Assembly (NCBI GenBank): GCA_033344915.1
Contig: JAWPML010000001.1
Coordinates: 186,001 to 250,000, forward strand
Direction: 5' to 3'
Origin: Acidimicrobiales bacterium
GTDB taxonomy: Bacteria; Actinomycetota; Acidimicrobiia; Acidimicrobiales; Aldehydirespiratoraceae
Length of the DNA: 64,000 nt
Of this stretch, positions 1 through 7,218 are shown one piece after another (position 1 is the stretch's first letter; every line of letters begins with the position of its first letter). Position numbers and translations under genes: made by a program. The notes under the pieces are model-generated. The model was not told where the DNA came from. It searched no databases and saw only the letters and a list, made by a program, of their open reading frames with translations.

Positions 1-23
1 TACGAAGTCGGACGATTCTAGGT

Positions 24-1628
24 GTGTCAGATACGACGGATGCTGCGCTGGCGCTGTTTCTTGGTACGGATGGACGCTCCATCCCGCCTGGCGGCGTCCA
101 CGAGTACGACGTGCCATCTGACGACAGCACGCTCACAATGAGTTTCCTATTCTCGACTCGATTGTTCGAAGCGGAGACGGCGGCCTCAGCGATCTTGGGA
201 GTCGTGGGTGGCGATACGACGCAGGCAGCCCAGATCATCGCGTTCGTGATGAACGCGCTCTACGGGGGCGATCTCGCTGCGAGCGTGGCCGACCTCAGCC
301 TCGGCCAGATGCTCGACGCGCTCGTCGACATCGGTATTGTTTCCGCCGAGCATGCGGGACGACTCGCGTCGCAGTACGACTCAGTCGCTCTTCTGCTCAA
401 GTCTGTCGATGACTTCGTATCGGTCGTCAAGCTGGCATGGGTGGCCAAATTCGTCACAACGCTGTCGGAGCTAGCTGCGCGCAACGTCGACTACTACTCC
501 GCTCTCAGCATCTACGACGCTGGCAGTCTGATCGTCCATCCTAGATATGTCGAGGAACCGGTGTTGCCTCCGCCTCCCCCGACCCCAAAGTGCAAGGGAA
601 GGTCGGCGACTATTGTCGGTACGAACGGCGCGGACACGCTCCGCGGTACGAGCGGCGCCGATGTAATTGTCGCGTTCGGCGGTGACGATGTCATCTACGC
701 CGGAGGCGGGAACGACACGATCTGCGCCGGCTCTGGTTCGGACAAGGTGTGGGGTGGCACGGGCAATGACTACATCAATGGCTACTCAGGCAATGACACG
801 CTGCGCGGAGAGGCCGGTCACGACGAGATTCGGGGTGGTGATGGCAACGACGTGATCGCGGGTCATGCCGGCAACGATGTGATCTACGCGGGAGCTGGGG
901 CGGATCGTGTGTCCGCCGGCTCTGGTTCGGACAAGGTGTGGGGTGGCACGGGCAATGACTACATCAATGGCTACTCAGGCAATGACACGCTGCGCGGAGA
1001 GGCCGGTCACGACGAGATTCGGGGTGGTGATGGCAACGACGTGATCGCGGGTCATGCCGGCAACGATGTGATCTACGCGGGAGCTGGGGCGGATCGTGTG
1101 TCCGCCGGCTCTGGTTCGGACAAGGTGTGGGGTGGCACGGGCAATGACTACATCAATGGCTACTCAGGCAATGACACGCTGCGCGGAGAGGCCGGTCACG
1201 ACGAGATCTGGGCTGGTTCGGGTCACGACCAAGTCTGGGCCGGATCCGGCAACGACAGAGTGTGGGGCGGCTCAGGCAATGACAAGCTTGACGGTGACGC
1301 CGGCAACGACAGGTTGGACGGCGGTTCAGGCGACGACAGTGTGACGGGGGACAGCGGCACGGATACATGCTTCAACCGAGAGTCCGGCAAGGGCTACTGC
1401 GAGGGTGGTCTCTCGCACAACACCATCATAGAGCTCACTGGAACTAATCGATCAGTCAACCCGTCGTTCCTAGTGTGGGAAGGCGTGATGTACCACATCG
1501 GTTCCGGGGCTGACTACTGGCAGTGCTACGGCCAGACGGGCGGGAAGGTGACCAAGAAGTCGTTGAACTATGCGCGATCACGCGGCTGGGAGATGCACTG
1601 GGCCTCATACATCGACCGGTGTTGGTGA
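24..1628 (+). CDS. RTX-type calcium-binding repeat protein, possibly 5'-truncated by the window edge
   Basis: Residues about 198-450 are glycine/aspartate-rich nonapeptides of the RTX type (GGxGxDxhx), the family that folds into a calcium-bound parallel beta-roll in secreted proteins. They are preceded by a proline run (residues about 183-190) and by a 180-residue non-repetitive helical region. They are followed by an 80-residue tail containing WQCYG and several aromatic residues, which may be a separate small domain. No signal peptide is visible after the GTG at 24. The frame stays open to the left edge, so this may be only the C-terminal part of a larger secreted protein. No enzyme domain is recognised. 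A strong hairpin follows the stop codon. The coding call is secure; the function beyond calcium binding is unknown. Confidence 0.85.
   Translation: MSDTTDAALALFLGTDGRSIPPGGVHEYDVPSDDSTLTMSFLFSTRLFEAETAASAILGVVGGDTTQAAQIIAFVMNALYGGDLAASVADLSLGQMLDALVDIGIVSAEHAGRLASQYDSVALLLKSVDDFVSVVKLAWVAKFVTTLSELAARNVDYYSALSIYDAGSLIVHPRYVEEPVLPPPPPTPKCKGRSATIVGTNGADTLRGTSGADVIVAFGGDDVIYAGGGNDTICAGSGSDKVWGGTGNDYINGYSGNDTLRGEAGHDEIRGGDGNDVIAGHAGNDVIYAGAGADRVSAGSGSDKVWGGTGNDYINGYSGNDTLRGEAGHDEIRGGDGNDVIAGHAGNDVIYAGAGADRVSAGSGSDKVWGGTGNDYINGYSGNDTLRGEAGHDEIWAGSGHDQVWAGSGNDRVWGGSGNDKLDGDAGNDRLDGGSGDDSVTGDSGTDTCFNRESGKGYCEGGLSHNTIIELTGTNRSVNPSFLVWEGVMYHIGSGADYWQCYGQTGGKVTKKSLNYARSRGWEMHWASYIDRCW
725..1207 (+). repeat. 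Perfect 189-bp tandem repeat inside the RTX gene (2.5 copies)
   Basis: Two 189-bp units, 725-913 and 914-1102, read as identical, and a third starting at 1103 stays identical for about 105 bases to 1207. The unit is 63 codons, that is seven RTX nonapeptides, so copy-number change keeps both the reading frame and the beta-roll register. Identity at synonymous positions points to recent duplication or ongoing conversion. Confidence 0.93.
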
Positions 1629-1633
1629 GCAAT

Positions 1634-1664
1634 GAGCCGGGGACAGGTCGTGCGTCCCCGGCTC
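1634..1664 (+). terminator. Hairpin after the RTX gene
   Basis: An 11-bp perfect stem (GAGCCGGGGAC paired with GTCCCCGGCTC) has a 9-nt loop and begins six bases after the stop codon. No U-tract follows, which is common in high-GC actinobacteria. Confidence 0.75.
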
Positions 1665-1720
1665 GACGCTCTCGGCAGGGAGCTATGTACAGCCAGTGGT
1701 CGCACGGGCTGACATTGAGT

Positions 1721-1743
1721 GCGCAGCCGACTCTCGGCTGCGC
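1721..1743. terminator. Second strong hairpin in the 1629-1912 spacer
   Basis: A 10-bp perfect stem (GCGCAGCCGA / TCGGCTGCGC) has a 3-nt loop and is followed by TCTT. It may be a second terminator or an mRNA-stabilising element. Apart from this, the neighbouring hairpin and the palindrome at 1796, the 284-nt spacer shows no coding signal. Confidence 0.6.
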
Positions 1744-1795
1744 TCTTCGAGCTGCCCTGACGACCCGTTCTTAGGTTGAGAGCAGGTTGCTGTCA

Positions 1796-1807
1796 GTCAC
1801 CGGTGAC
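1796..1807. promoter_or_regulatory. Perfect 12-bp palindrome upstream of the SLH gene
   Basis: GTCACCGGTGAC is a perfect palindrome about 105 bp upstream of the SLH protein start. It could be an operator. No regulator is adjacent, so its role is unknown and chance occurrence is possible. Confidence 0.35.
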
Positions 1808-1912
1808 GGCTCGTCGCTCTCGTTAAAGCCCCGCCTCGCCGTGGACGGCGGCCGAACCGTTGTGCGCCCCGCGACTTGAGCCTCGAGCTGACCGCGCGCC
1901 TATCGTCCGGCC

Positions 1913-3754
1913 ATGGGTGGCGGACGCAGGGGCAGGACGGGCGGGATTCTCGTCGTGTTCGCGTTCGTCCTCGCCGTTGCTGCGCCGGCGAGTGCGAGCT
2001 GGGAGCGCACGTTCGGCGGGACTGATGGCGGCAACGTCTCGTCTGCGCACGGCGTGGAGTTCCTGACCGACGGCTCGACGGTTGTGGTTGGCATCTTCCA
2101 GGGGACGTTCCTCGGGCTCACCGCGGTCGACGGCTGGGACTTCTTCATGATGAGGATCGACGTCGATGGTGACGTCCAGTGGTCGCGATCCTGGGACGCC
2201 GACAAGGAGTACGACCAGGCCCCCGGCCACGACTTCGTCTTCGCCGTCGACGGCAACGACCGCTCGTACCTGTCGGTTCAGGGCGACGTCGAGAGTGGCA
2301 CCTGGGTTGTCGAAGGCGACGGCACCGTCGTCGGCGCGCCGCTCGCCAGCTCGTCCGATCCGGCCGGAAGATACCCGGAGGCGATGTTCTCGCGCGACAG
2401 CGGCATCGCTGTGCTCGAACGCGTCGACGGCTCGAGCGACGATGCCCCGTACTCCCTCACCTTCCGGGACGAGGATCTCGCTCTGGAGTCGACCATCCGT
2501 CTGGACCTGGGTCAGCCGGACTTCGGCGTGATCCAAGGCGGAGACGGATGGGGACGGGACCTCCTGCTCGTTCGTGCCATCGAGACGGACGTCCTCTTCC
2601 CGGAGCAGGGCGTCGACCTGGAGCTCACGCGGTTGACCGCTGACGGTGACGAGGTCTGGAGCCGAACCTACGAGGATTTCGCGGAGCGATTCAGCGATCC
2701 GTATGTGCTGCTGCGAGCCGACGACTTCCTCGTTCCGACCGAGATCTCGGGCGCCCGCGGCGTGTCGTCGTTCAGCTCCGCGAGCGGCGCCCTTCGAAAC
2801 GCCGCGTTGTCGGGAGCATCGACCAGTTCCCTCGTCCTGACCCCATCGACGTGTGTCGGCCGCAACGGGCCCGTCTTCGTCGCGGCGACGGCAGCCTGCG
2901 ACGAGTTCGCCGTCTTCCGCAGGGACTACTGGTCGAACTCCCACATGAGTCGCCATGTCGCCCCGATGCCGGATGGGCGGTTCGCCGTGATCGGGCGTAT
3001 CGACCGCGGCAACGACTACGAGTCCGACTCGGTCGCGATACTCGACTCGGATGGTGACGACCTCCTCAGCCTGGTTCGCGCCGCGATCGTCATCGAGGAG
3101 TCGAGCTCGGCGAGTGTGCTCACCGCGGTCGCGGCCGACCCCGCGACCGGTCGAGTCGTCGCCGTCGGACGCGAAGGCGAGCCGGGTGTGGGTGCGTCGG
3201 CGCTTGTCGTGTCGGACCTCTGGGGTCACGGATTCGTGGACGTCACCCTCGACGGTTGGCAGAGCGAACCGATCGAATGGCTCCGGGCCTCCCGGCTGAC
3301 AACCGGGTGCTCCGCGTCCGAGTTCTGTCCGTCGGACGAGATGCCGCGCGAGCAGTTGGTGACGTTCCTCTACCGGTACCGAGGGGAGCCTCCCCCCGGG
3401 TCGAGCGCGCCCTTCGTCGACGTGCCGAACGGCAAGTACTACACCGACGCGATCTCCTGGGCGTACAACAGCGATGTCACGACCGGGGTCGGCGGCGGGC
3501 GATTCGGTACGGGGGAGACCGTGACTCGGGCGCAGGCGGTGACGTTCCTGTGGCGCGACGCCGGGAGCCCGTCCCCCGACGCCGACGCCGATTTCTCGGA
3601 CGTGCCGTCCGGCGAGTTCTACTCCGACGCGGTGGCATGGGCCGCCGAGTCGGCGGTGACGACCGGGTTCCCCGACGGGACCTTTCGCCCCGGCGACCCG
3701 GTCACCAGAGAACAATTCGCCGCGTTCTTCCAACGCTACGACCGCGTCGCGTGA
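1913..3754 (+). CDS. Secreted protein with C-terminal SLH-type repeats
   Basis: The first 28 residues form a classical Sec signal peptide: an Arg-rich start, a hydrophobic ILVVFAFVLAVAAPA core and an ASA-type cleavage site. Residues about 30-440 carry repeated GGxDGW/D-rich segments that look like beta-strand or propeller blades, without a recognised family. The last 165 residues hold three SLH-like repeats (FVDVP..YYTDAISWA..TTG..FxPxxxVTRxQxxTFLWR), the first one shortened. SLH modules bind secondary cell-wall polymers, so the protein is probably displayed on the envelope. The ATG at 1913 is the only start that gives an intact signal peptide. The ligand or substrate of the N-terminal region is unknown. 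Confidence 0.88.
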   Translation: MGGGRRGRTGGILVVFAFVLAVAAPASASWERTFGGTDGGNVSSAHGVEFLTDGSTVVVGIFQGTFLGLTAVDGWDFFMMRIDVDGDVQWSRSWDADKEYDQAPGHDFVFAVDGNDRSYLSVQGDVESGTWVVEGDGTVVGAPLASSSDPAGRYPEAMFSRDSGIAVLERVDGSSDDAPYSLTFRDEDLALESTIRLDLGQPDFGVIQGGDGWGRDLLLVRAIETDVLFPEQGVDLELTRLTADGDEVWSRTYEDFAERFSDPYVLLRADDFLVPTEISGARGVSSFSSASGALRNAALSGASTSSLVLTPSTCVGRNGPVFVAATAACDEFAVFRRDYWSNSHMSRHVAPMPDGRFAVIGRIDRGNDYESDSVAILDSDGDDLLSLVRAAIVIEESSSASVLTAVAADPATGRVVAVGREGEPGVGASALVVSDLWGHGFVDVTLDGWQSEPIEWLRASRLTTGCSASEFCPSDEMPREQLVTFLYRYRGEPPPGSSAPFVDVPNGKYYTDAISWAYNSDVTTGVGGGRFGTGETVTRAQAVTFLWRDAGSPSPDADADFSDVPSGEFYSDAVAWAAESAVTTGFPDGTFRPGDPVTREQFAAFFQRYDRVA

Positions 3755-3924
3755 CGCTGGGGCCGCCGACGTGGCGGAGCAGTTCGACATCCGGCTCGCT
3801 CCCCGGCAGGAAGCCGTGCAGGACCGTCGCCGGCGTGGACCCGCGGAGCTCCGGGCCGGCCATCGCGTCACACCCGCTCCCTACTCTCGGTTCCATCAAC
3901 CGAAGCGAGGAAGTGGAGCTGGAG

Positions 3925-4326
3925 ATGAAGGTGTTGGTGGCGACGACCGAGGGGCAGGGCCTCTTCGACGATGACTACTGCTGGACCGTCGAGGGCGAGC
4001 TCGTCTACGTCCAGGCGACGATGTGCTCGAATCCCAGGTGCGGGTGTGACCGCGGCTTCGCAGGCATGAGTAGCAGTCGGGCGACCACGACGGCGAAGGT
4101 GGTCGACCGTCCGGATTTCTCGGCCGCCGACTACCAGCGAGCCCTCGTCGACTCCCTGACTCGAGGCGGCTGGATCGAGGCCGGCGATCAGAGCGACGAA
4201 ACCGTTGGCTTCGTCGCAGAGGTGTTCGCGCTGCTCACATGGATCACGGACCGTTCAGAGGTCGGTTCCCACGTTCGCCGCAACGGTGACGAGGTCTTCT
4301 TCGATCGCCCCGCCGATGCTGCCTAG
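3925..4326 (+). CDS. Small conserved protein resembling the DUF7715 family
   Basis: This 133-residue protein begins MKVLVATTEGQG, continues with CWTVEGELV, and has three cysteines in CSNPRCGCDRGF followed by SSRATTTAKV. This pattern is recalled from an uncharacterised actinobacterial family (DUF7715). The Cys cluster suggests a metal site or disulfides. The open frame extends far upstream, but that part is a shadow of the SLH gene. The ATG at 3925 is chosen because GAGG and GGAG purine runs precede it and homology-like sequence begins there. The function is unknown. Confidence 0.75.
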   Translation: MKVLVATTEGQGLFDDDYCWTVEGELVYVQATMCSNPRCGCDRGFAGMSSSRATTTAKVVDRPDFSAADYQRALVDSLTRGGWIEAGDQSDETVGFVAEVFALLTWITDRSEVGSHVRRNGDEVFFDRPADAA

Positions 4327-4335
4327 CACTTGTGT

Positions 4336-4458
4336 ATGCATATAGGCATGCATCTGGCGCTTGCCGTACGTCGTCTGCGTCAGGAGCGCATGGGGGCGCA
4401 GCTTTCGGCCGATCTGTCCGGCGAGGAGATCGACTGGCTCGATGCTGACCTCGGGTGA
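4336..4458 (+). CDS. Short ORF, possible remnant of a toxin-antitoxin antitoxin
   Basis: This 40-codon frame (inner ATG at 4348) ends LSGEEIDWLDADLG and overlaps the start of the decayed mazF-like frame by 17 nt, which is the usual gene order for an antitoxin preceding MazF. It is preceded by an AT-rich stretch with inverted TGCAT/ATGCA arms (4338-4352) that may have been the operator. It is shorter than normal antitoxins and shows no clear DNA-binding domain, so it may be a surviving C-terminal piece. The call rests mainly on context. Confidence 0.35.
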   Translation: MHIGMHLALAVRRLRQERMGAQLSADLSGEEIDWLDADLG

Positions 4459-4710
4459 CGTCATCGATCTCGACCTCGGCTCACCGACGGGACGAGAGGT
4501 AGGTTCCCGCATCCGGCCATCGTCGTGACCGCCCAGCGGGTGCTCGAGCCGGACGCTGCCAACGGGCTGTCGGCCCGCTCCGCAGCCCAGTGTCAGCACG
4601 TCCGCGCCGTGTCGACCAGCCGGACCGACGAAGTCCGGGGAACGATCGGGGCTGTCGAACTCCGTCAGATCCGGGAGATCATCGGCACACTGCTCGACAT
4701 CGACGCCTGA
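4442..4710 (+). pseudogene. Decayed MazF/PemK-family endoribonuclease toxin
   Basis: Frame 1 from ATG 4442 reads a typical MazF N-terminus (SGDVIDLDLGSPTGREVG) and stops after 28 codons. A different frame from 4504 continues with FPHPAIVVTAQRVL, the next conserved MazF block. A one-base loss near 4503 therefore broke the gene. The frame then jumps directly to EPDAANGL...SAAQCQHVRAVS and ends ELRQIREIIGTLLDI, the standard C-terminal blocks. The central strand carrying the 'VVPLT'-like block, roughly 20-25 residues in intact relatives, is missing. MazF toxins cleave mRNA at short motifs; this copy cannot encode a complete enzyme. An isolated sequencing error would not explain the internal deletion as well. 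Confidence 0.75.
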
Positions 4711-4765
4711 CTCGTTCTTCCCGCCGGTCAGCCATCGACGAGGAGGAGGTGTCCGCCGCCGAAAC

Positions 4766-5164
4766 TCAGTCGAAGACCACTCGCTCGCGAAGCCAATCGG
4801 CGAGCGCTGCTTCGTCGATCTCGCCTGCCGCGACCGCGAGCATGGTCTGCTCGGCGTCGTCGACATCGGGGGGATCAGGATTCCAGTAGCCATCGTTGAG
4901 GTCAATGAACATCACGAGCGCGGCCCATGCAGCACGCTTGTTGCCGTCGGGCAGCGGATGATTGCGGGCAAGCCGCCAGCAGAGAACCGCCGCCTTGTCG
5001 GCGACGTCGGGATAGAAGTCCTCGTCCCCGAAGCCGGCCATGGGCGCGTGGAGCGCCGAGTCGGCGAGGTCGATCCGGCCGGACTTGGCGAGAACCTCAG
5101 CTGACACGCCGGTGACCTGTTCGGAGAGCCACAGATACTCGGCGAGGTCGATGTAGCGGGTCAC
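4766..5164 (-). CDS. doc: Fic/Doc-family toxin
   Basis: This 132-residue protein contains the Fic core HPLPDGNKRAA (residues about 69-79). The Lys after Asn (NKR instead of NGR) is typical of Doc-type members, which phosphorylate elongation factor Tu, rather than of AMP-transferring Fic proteins. Its length matches Doc. A GTG start lies four bases inside the antitoxin stop (GTGA overlap), so translation is coupled to the upstream antitoxin gene. The HxFx position is Leu rather than Phe, a conservative change. No inhibitory helix motif is obvious in the protein itself, so control must come from the antitoxin. Confidence 0.85.
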   Translation of the reverse strand: MTRYIDLAEYLWLSEQVTGVSAEVLAKSGRIDLADSALHAPMAGFGDEDFYPDVADKAAVLCWRLARNHPLPDGNKRAAWAALVMFIDLNDGYWNPDPPDVDDAEQTMLAVAAGEIDEAALADWLRERVVFD

Positions 5165-5370
5165 TTGGCCAGGCGTTCGAGGAGCTCCTTGTCGCGTTCG
5201 ATGAGTCGCTTGGCCCGCGACGTGAAGTCGTCGTCCGCCCGAACTCGTTCGATCTCCGCGCTCAGGGAATCGATGATGAGTTGGTTCACGCTCGTGCCCT
5301 TCACTCGCGCGACGGCTTCCGCCTCGTCTGCGAGTTCGTTGGGGAGTCGGACGGTAGTTTGCTTTGGCAT
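5161..5370 (-). CDS. Ribbon-helix-helix antitoxin partner of the Fic/Doc toxin
   Basis: This 69-residue protein starts with the strand-helix-helix pattern TTVRLPNELADEAEAVARVKGTSVNQLI, characteristic of RHH (Arc/MetJ/CopG) DNA-binding antitoxins. The charged helical tail (RAKRLIERDKELLERLAK) is the likely toxin-binding segment. It is the first gene of the pair and overlaps the toxin start by 4 nt. A perfect 16-bp palindrome begins at the last base of its start codon, which indicates autorepression by the antitoxin or the complex. Confidence 0.87.
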   Translation of the reverse strand: MPKQTTVRLPNELADEAEAVARVKGTSVNQLIIDSLSAEIERVRADDDFTSRAKRLIERDKELLERLAK

Positions 5371-5385
5371 GACATCATGATGTCA
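5370..5385. promoter_or_regulatory. Perfect 16-bp palindromic operator of the RHH/Doc operon
   Basis: TGACATCATGATGTCA is a perfect palindrome touching the antitoxin ATG. On the minus strand, the overlapping direct repeat CATCATGA occurs twice in tandem immediately before it, extending the array to about 5391. Tandem short repeats are typical of RHH dimer pairs. Binding here would block translation initiation or transcription start. Confidence 0.75.
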
Positions 5386-5433
5386 TGATGGCCTGAAGAT
5401 GGCAAGCAAGCGCACCGCCGCCGGCACCGGCGG

Positions 5434-5844
5434 TCAATCCTGGAAGAACGTCTTCGTCGGGGTGATGCGGAGTACGGTGCGCCGCTGCTCGTCGAGCATG
5501 GGGACGATGGTCGTCGGGTCCGGCGGGTCGCCGCCGGACAGCACGCCGAACACCGCAGCGGTGAGTTCGGCCCGCAGCGGATCGGCGTCGATCGTCTCAG
5601 CGTCTCCGTAGACAACCAGGTGGACCCGCCCGTCGGGGACGGTCAGCGACACCTTCGGTTGCCGCACGGCGTTCTTCCACTTGGCGGTGTAGTCCTTCGC
5701 CGACACGACGAGTCGGCCGTCGTCGTCCACCGCGTAGCCGACCATCGACTGCTGCGGGGAACCGTCGCGGCGGCCGGTGGCCAGGACGGCCCAGGTGTGC
5801 GACTCGAGGTACTCGCGGTGATCGGGGTCCCAGTCGAAGGTCAT
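5434..5844 (-). CDS. PPOX-class (split-barrel) F420- or flavin-dependent enzyme
   Basis: The 136 residues match the pyridoxamine-phosphate-oxidase-like split barrel: HTWAVLATGRRDGSPQQSMVGYAV, then DDGRLVVSAKDYTAKWKNAVRQPKVSLTV and a final strand VLRITPTKTFF. The small size and the S/G-rich first strand suit the actinobacterial F420-dependent subfamily (TIGR03618-like), which reduces or detoxifies small molecules. Cofactor choice cannot be proved from sequence alone. The gene is monocistronic and lies between the TA module and the catabolic island. Confidence 0.8.
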   Translation of the reverse strand: MTFDWDPDHREYLESHTWAVLATGRRDGSPQQSMVGYAVDDDGRLVVSAKDYTAKWKNAVRQPKVSLTVPDGRVHLVVYGDAETIDADPLRAELTAAVFGVLSGGDPPDPTTIVPMLDEQRRTVLRITPTKTFFQD

Positions 5845-5881
5845 GGCGTGCGCGTTCCTGTCGGTCCGGAGTGTTGACGGA

Positions 5882-6496
5882 TCATTGCTCGTTCTCCTGG
5901 GTGTCGGTGGCGTGCTTGCCGGGCGTCCATCCCTGCTCGCCGAGGTGACGGCCGGCGGCGGCGGTGGGGGTCGGTTCGAGGGTGGTGGCGAGGGTGTCGT
6001 TCCAGCGGTTGAGGAAGCCGAAGAGGGAGCAGACGGCGACGATCGCGGTGATCTGGTCGTCGGTGTAGTGGGTTCGGCAGTTGTCGATGTGGGTGTCGGT
6101 GACGGCGTTGGGGTGTTGGCCGGTGTGGAAGGCGAGGGTGAGGGCGGCGCGTTCGGCGTCGGTGAAGTGGTTGCTGGTCTGGTAGGTCCAGAGGTCGGCG
6201 AGTTTGTCGGGGTGGATGCCGAGGTGTTCGGCGTGGGCGATGGTGTGGGCTTGGCAGTAGCGGCAGCCGGCGGCGGCGCTGGAGAGGTGGCCGCACATCT
6301 GGGCGAGCTCGGGAGTGATGAGCCCGTTCATGGCCGCGGCCAGTGCGGTGCTGGCATGACTCTCCATCAACCCGGGCACCCGCGCCATCGTGAGCACGGT
6401 TTGGGGAACGAACCCCATGATCTGCTCGTAGGCCGTGAACAGCCCGTCGTGTTCGGCCAGGTCCTCCCGGGGAACGGGATCGATACGGCTCGGCAT
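5882..6496 (-). CDS. AhpD-like / carboxymuconolactone decarboxylase-family protein
   Basis: The protein carries the CxxC-containing AhpD signature GCRYCQAHTIAHAE (residues about 80-95) in an all-helical fold of about 205 residues. Members act as alkylhydroperoxidases or disulfide reductases, or, without the Cys pair, as aromatic decarboxylases. Here both Cys and the downstream His are present. The ATG at 6496 is chosen because GAAAGGA stands 7-8 bases upstream; the longer GTG start at 6511 would lie inside that ribosome-binding site. It is transcribed divergently from a TetR gene, with two palindromic operators between them, so it is probably part of that regulon. Confidence 0.8.
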   Translation of the reverse strand: MPSRIDPVPREDLAEHDGLFTAYEQIMGFVPQTVLTMARVPGLMESHASTALAAAMNGLITPELAQMCGHLSSAAAGCRYCQAHTIAHAEHLGIHPDKLADLWTYQTSNHFTDAERAALTLAFHTGQHPNAVTDTHIDNCRTHYTDDQITAIVAVCSLFGFLNRWNDTLATTLEPTPTAAAGRHLGEQGWTPGKHATDTQENEQ

Positions 6497-6510
6497 GCGG
6501 CATCCTTTCA

Positions 6511-6565
6511 CTGGTCGCTCGAACAGTGAGCCTGTCGGAGTCCGATTCGCTTGTCAAGTGACCAG
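6511..6565. promoter_or_regulatory. Two TetR-type operators between the AhpD-like gene and tetR
   Basis: Two 16-bp imperfect palindromes of the same design, CTGGTCGctCGAACAG (6511-6526) and CTTGTCAagTGACCAG (6550-6565), occupy the divergent spacer. The same two motifs recur downstream of tetR at 7148 and 7188. One lies directly upstream of each gene, which suits repression of both directions. Confidence 0.75.
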
Positions 6566-6579
6566 CTACACTGGCGTCC

Positions 6580-7143
6580 ATGAACAGGGCTGATCAACGG
6601 GAGCAGACGAGGGAGCGGATCCTCGACGCCGCGGTCGAGGAGTTCGCCGCCCACGGTTTCGAGGCCGCCGGCACGCGGGCGATCGCGGCCCGGGCCGAGG
6701 TGACGCAGGGACTCGTCACGTATCACTTCTCCAGCAAGGACGAGCTGTGGCGCGCCGCCGCCGATCGGATCTTCGGTCGGATGAATGAGCTGGTCCCGCC
6801 CGAGGAGGGCAGGCCCGGCGCGGCGGCGATCCGCGACTATGTCGAGTTCTCCGCTCGCCACCCGGAGGTGTTCCACTTCATGGTCGACGCCGGCCGCCGC
6901 GACGACGACCGGCTCCGCTGGCTGGTCGACACGCATCTCGAGACCCGATTCGCCGCGCTCGCCGGCTCGGGTCTCGGCGCCGCGGCGGCCGCCCACCTGT
7001 ACTACGCGGTGGTGGGCGCGGCGTCGCTCATCTTCGCCGTTGCTCCCGAGTGCCGGGCCCTCACCGGCCGCGATCCGGAGACCGCGGCGGAGATCCGCGC
7101 CCACGCCGACCTGGTCGTCGACCTGTTCGTCCCGCCCGGCTGA
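6580..7143 (+). CDS. TetR-family transcriptional regulator
   Basis: Residues 8-55 form a TetR N-terminal helix-turn-helix (RERILDAAVEEFAAHGFEAAGTRAIAARAEVTQGLVTYHFSSKDELW). The rest is a helical ligand-binding domain of typical length (187 residues total). It sits between the divergent AhpD-like gene and the FAD monooxygenase, and both promoters carry the same palindromic sites, so it most likely represses both and itself. The inducer would be an aromatic substrate of the monooxygenase (inference). Confidence 0.9.
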   Translation: MNRADQREQTRERILDAAVEEFAAHGFEAAGTRAIAARAEVTQGLVTYHFSSKDELWRAAADRIFGRMNELVPPEEGRPGAAAIRDYVEFSARHPEVFHFMVDAGRRDDDRLRWLVDTHLETRFAALAGSGLGAAAAAHLYYAVVGAASLIFAVAPECRALTGRDPETAAEIRAHADLVVDLFVPPG

Positions 7144-7147
7144 GTCG

Positions 7148-7203
7148 CTGGTCACTTGACAAGGGAATCTGCACTGGGCACAGTTGGCTGGTCGAACGAA
7201 CAG
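7148..7203. promoter_or_regulatory. Two TetR-type operators upstream of the FAD monooxygenase
   Basis: CTGGTCActTGACAAG (7148-7163) is the exact reverse complement of the 6550-6565 site. CTGGTCGaaCGAACAG (7188-7203) matches the 6511-6526 site at all but the two central bases. They fill the 75-nt gap between tetR and the monooxygenase start. Confidence 0.75.
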
Positions 7204-7218
7204 TGAACTGAGGCAGGC

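Noticed and set aside
1823-3871. 682-codon open frame on the minus strand opposite the SLH gene
   Set aside because: Arg/Gly-rich translation without domains, fully antisense to a gene with a signal peptide and SLH repeats; a high-GC shadow frame.
4255-4905. 216-codon minus-strand frame covering the MazF remnant
   Set aside because: Low-complexity translation that spans the start of the antisense DUF gene and shares no motif; the MazF blocks on the plus strand explain the region better.
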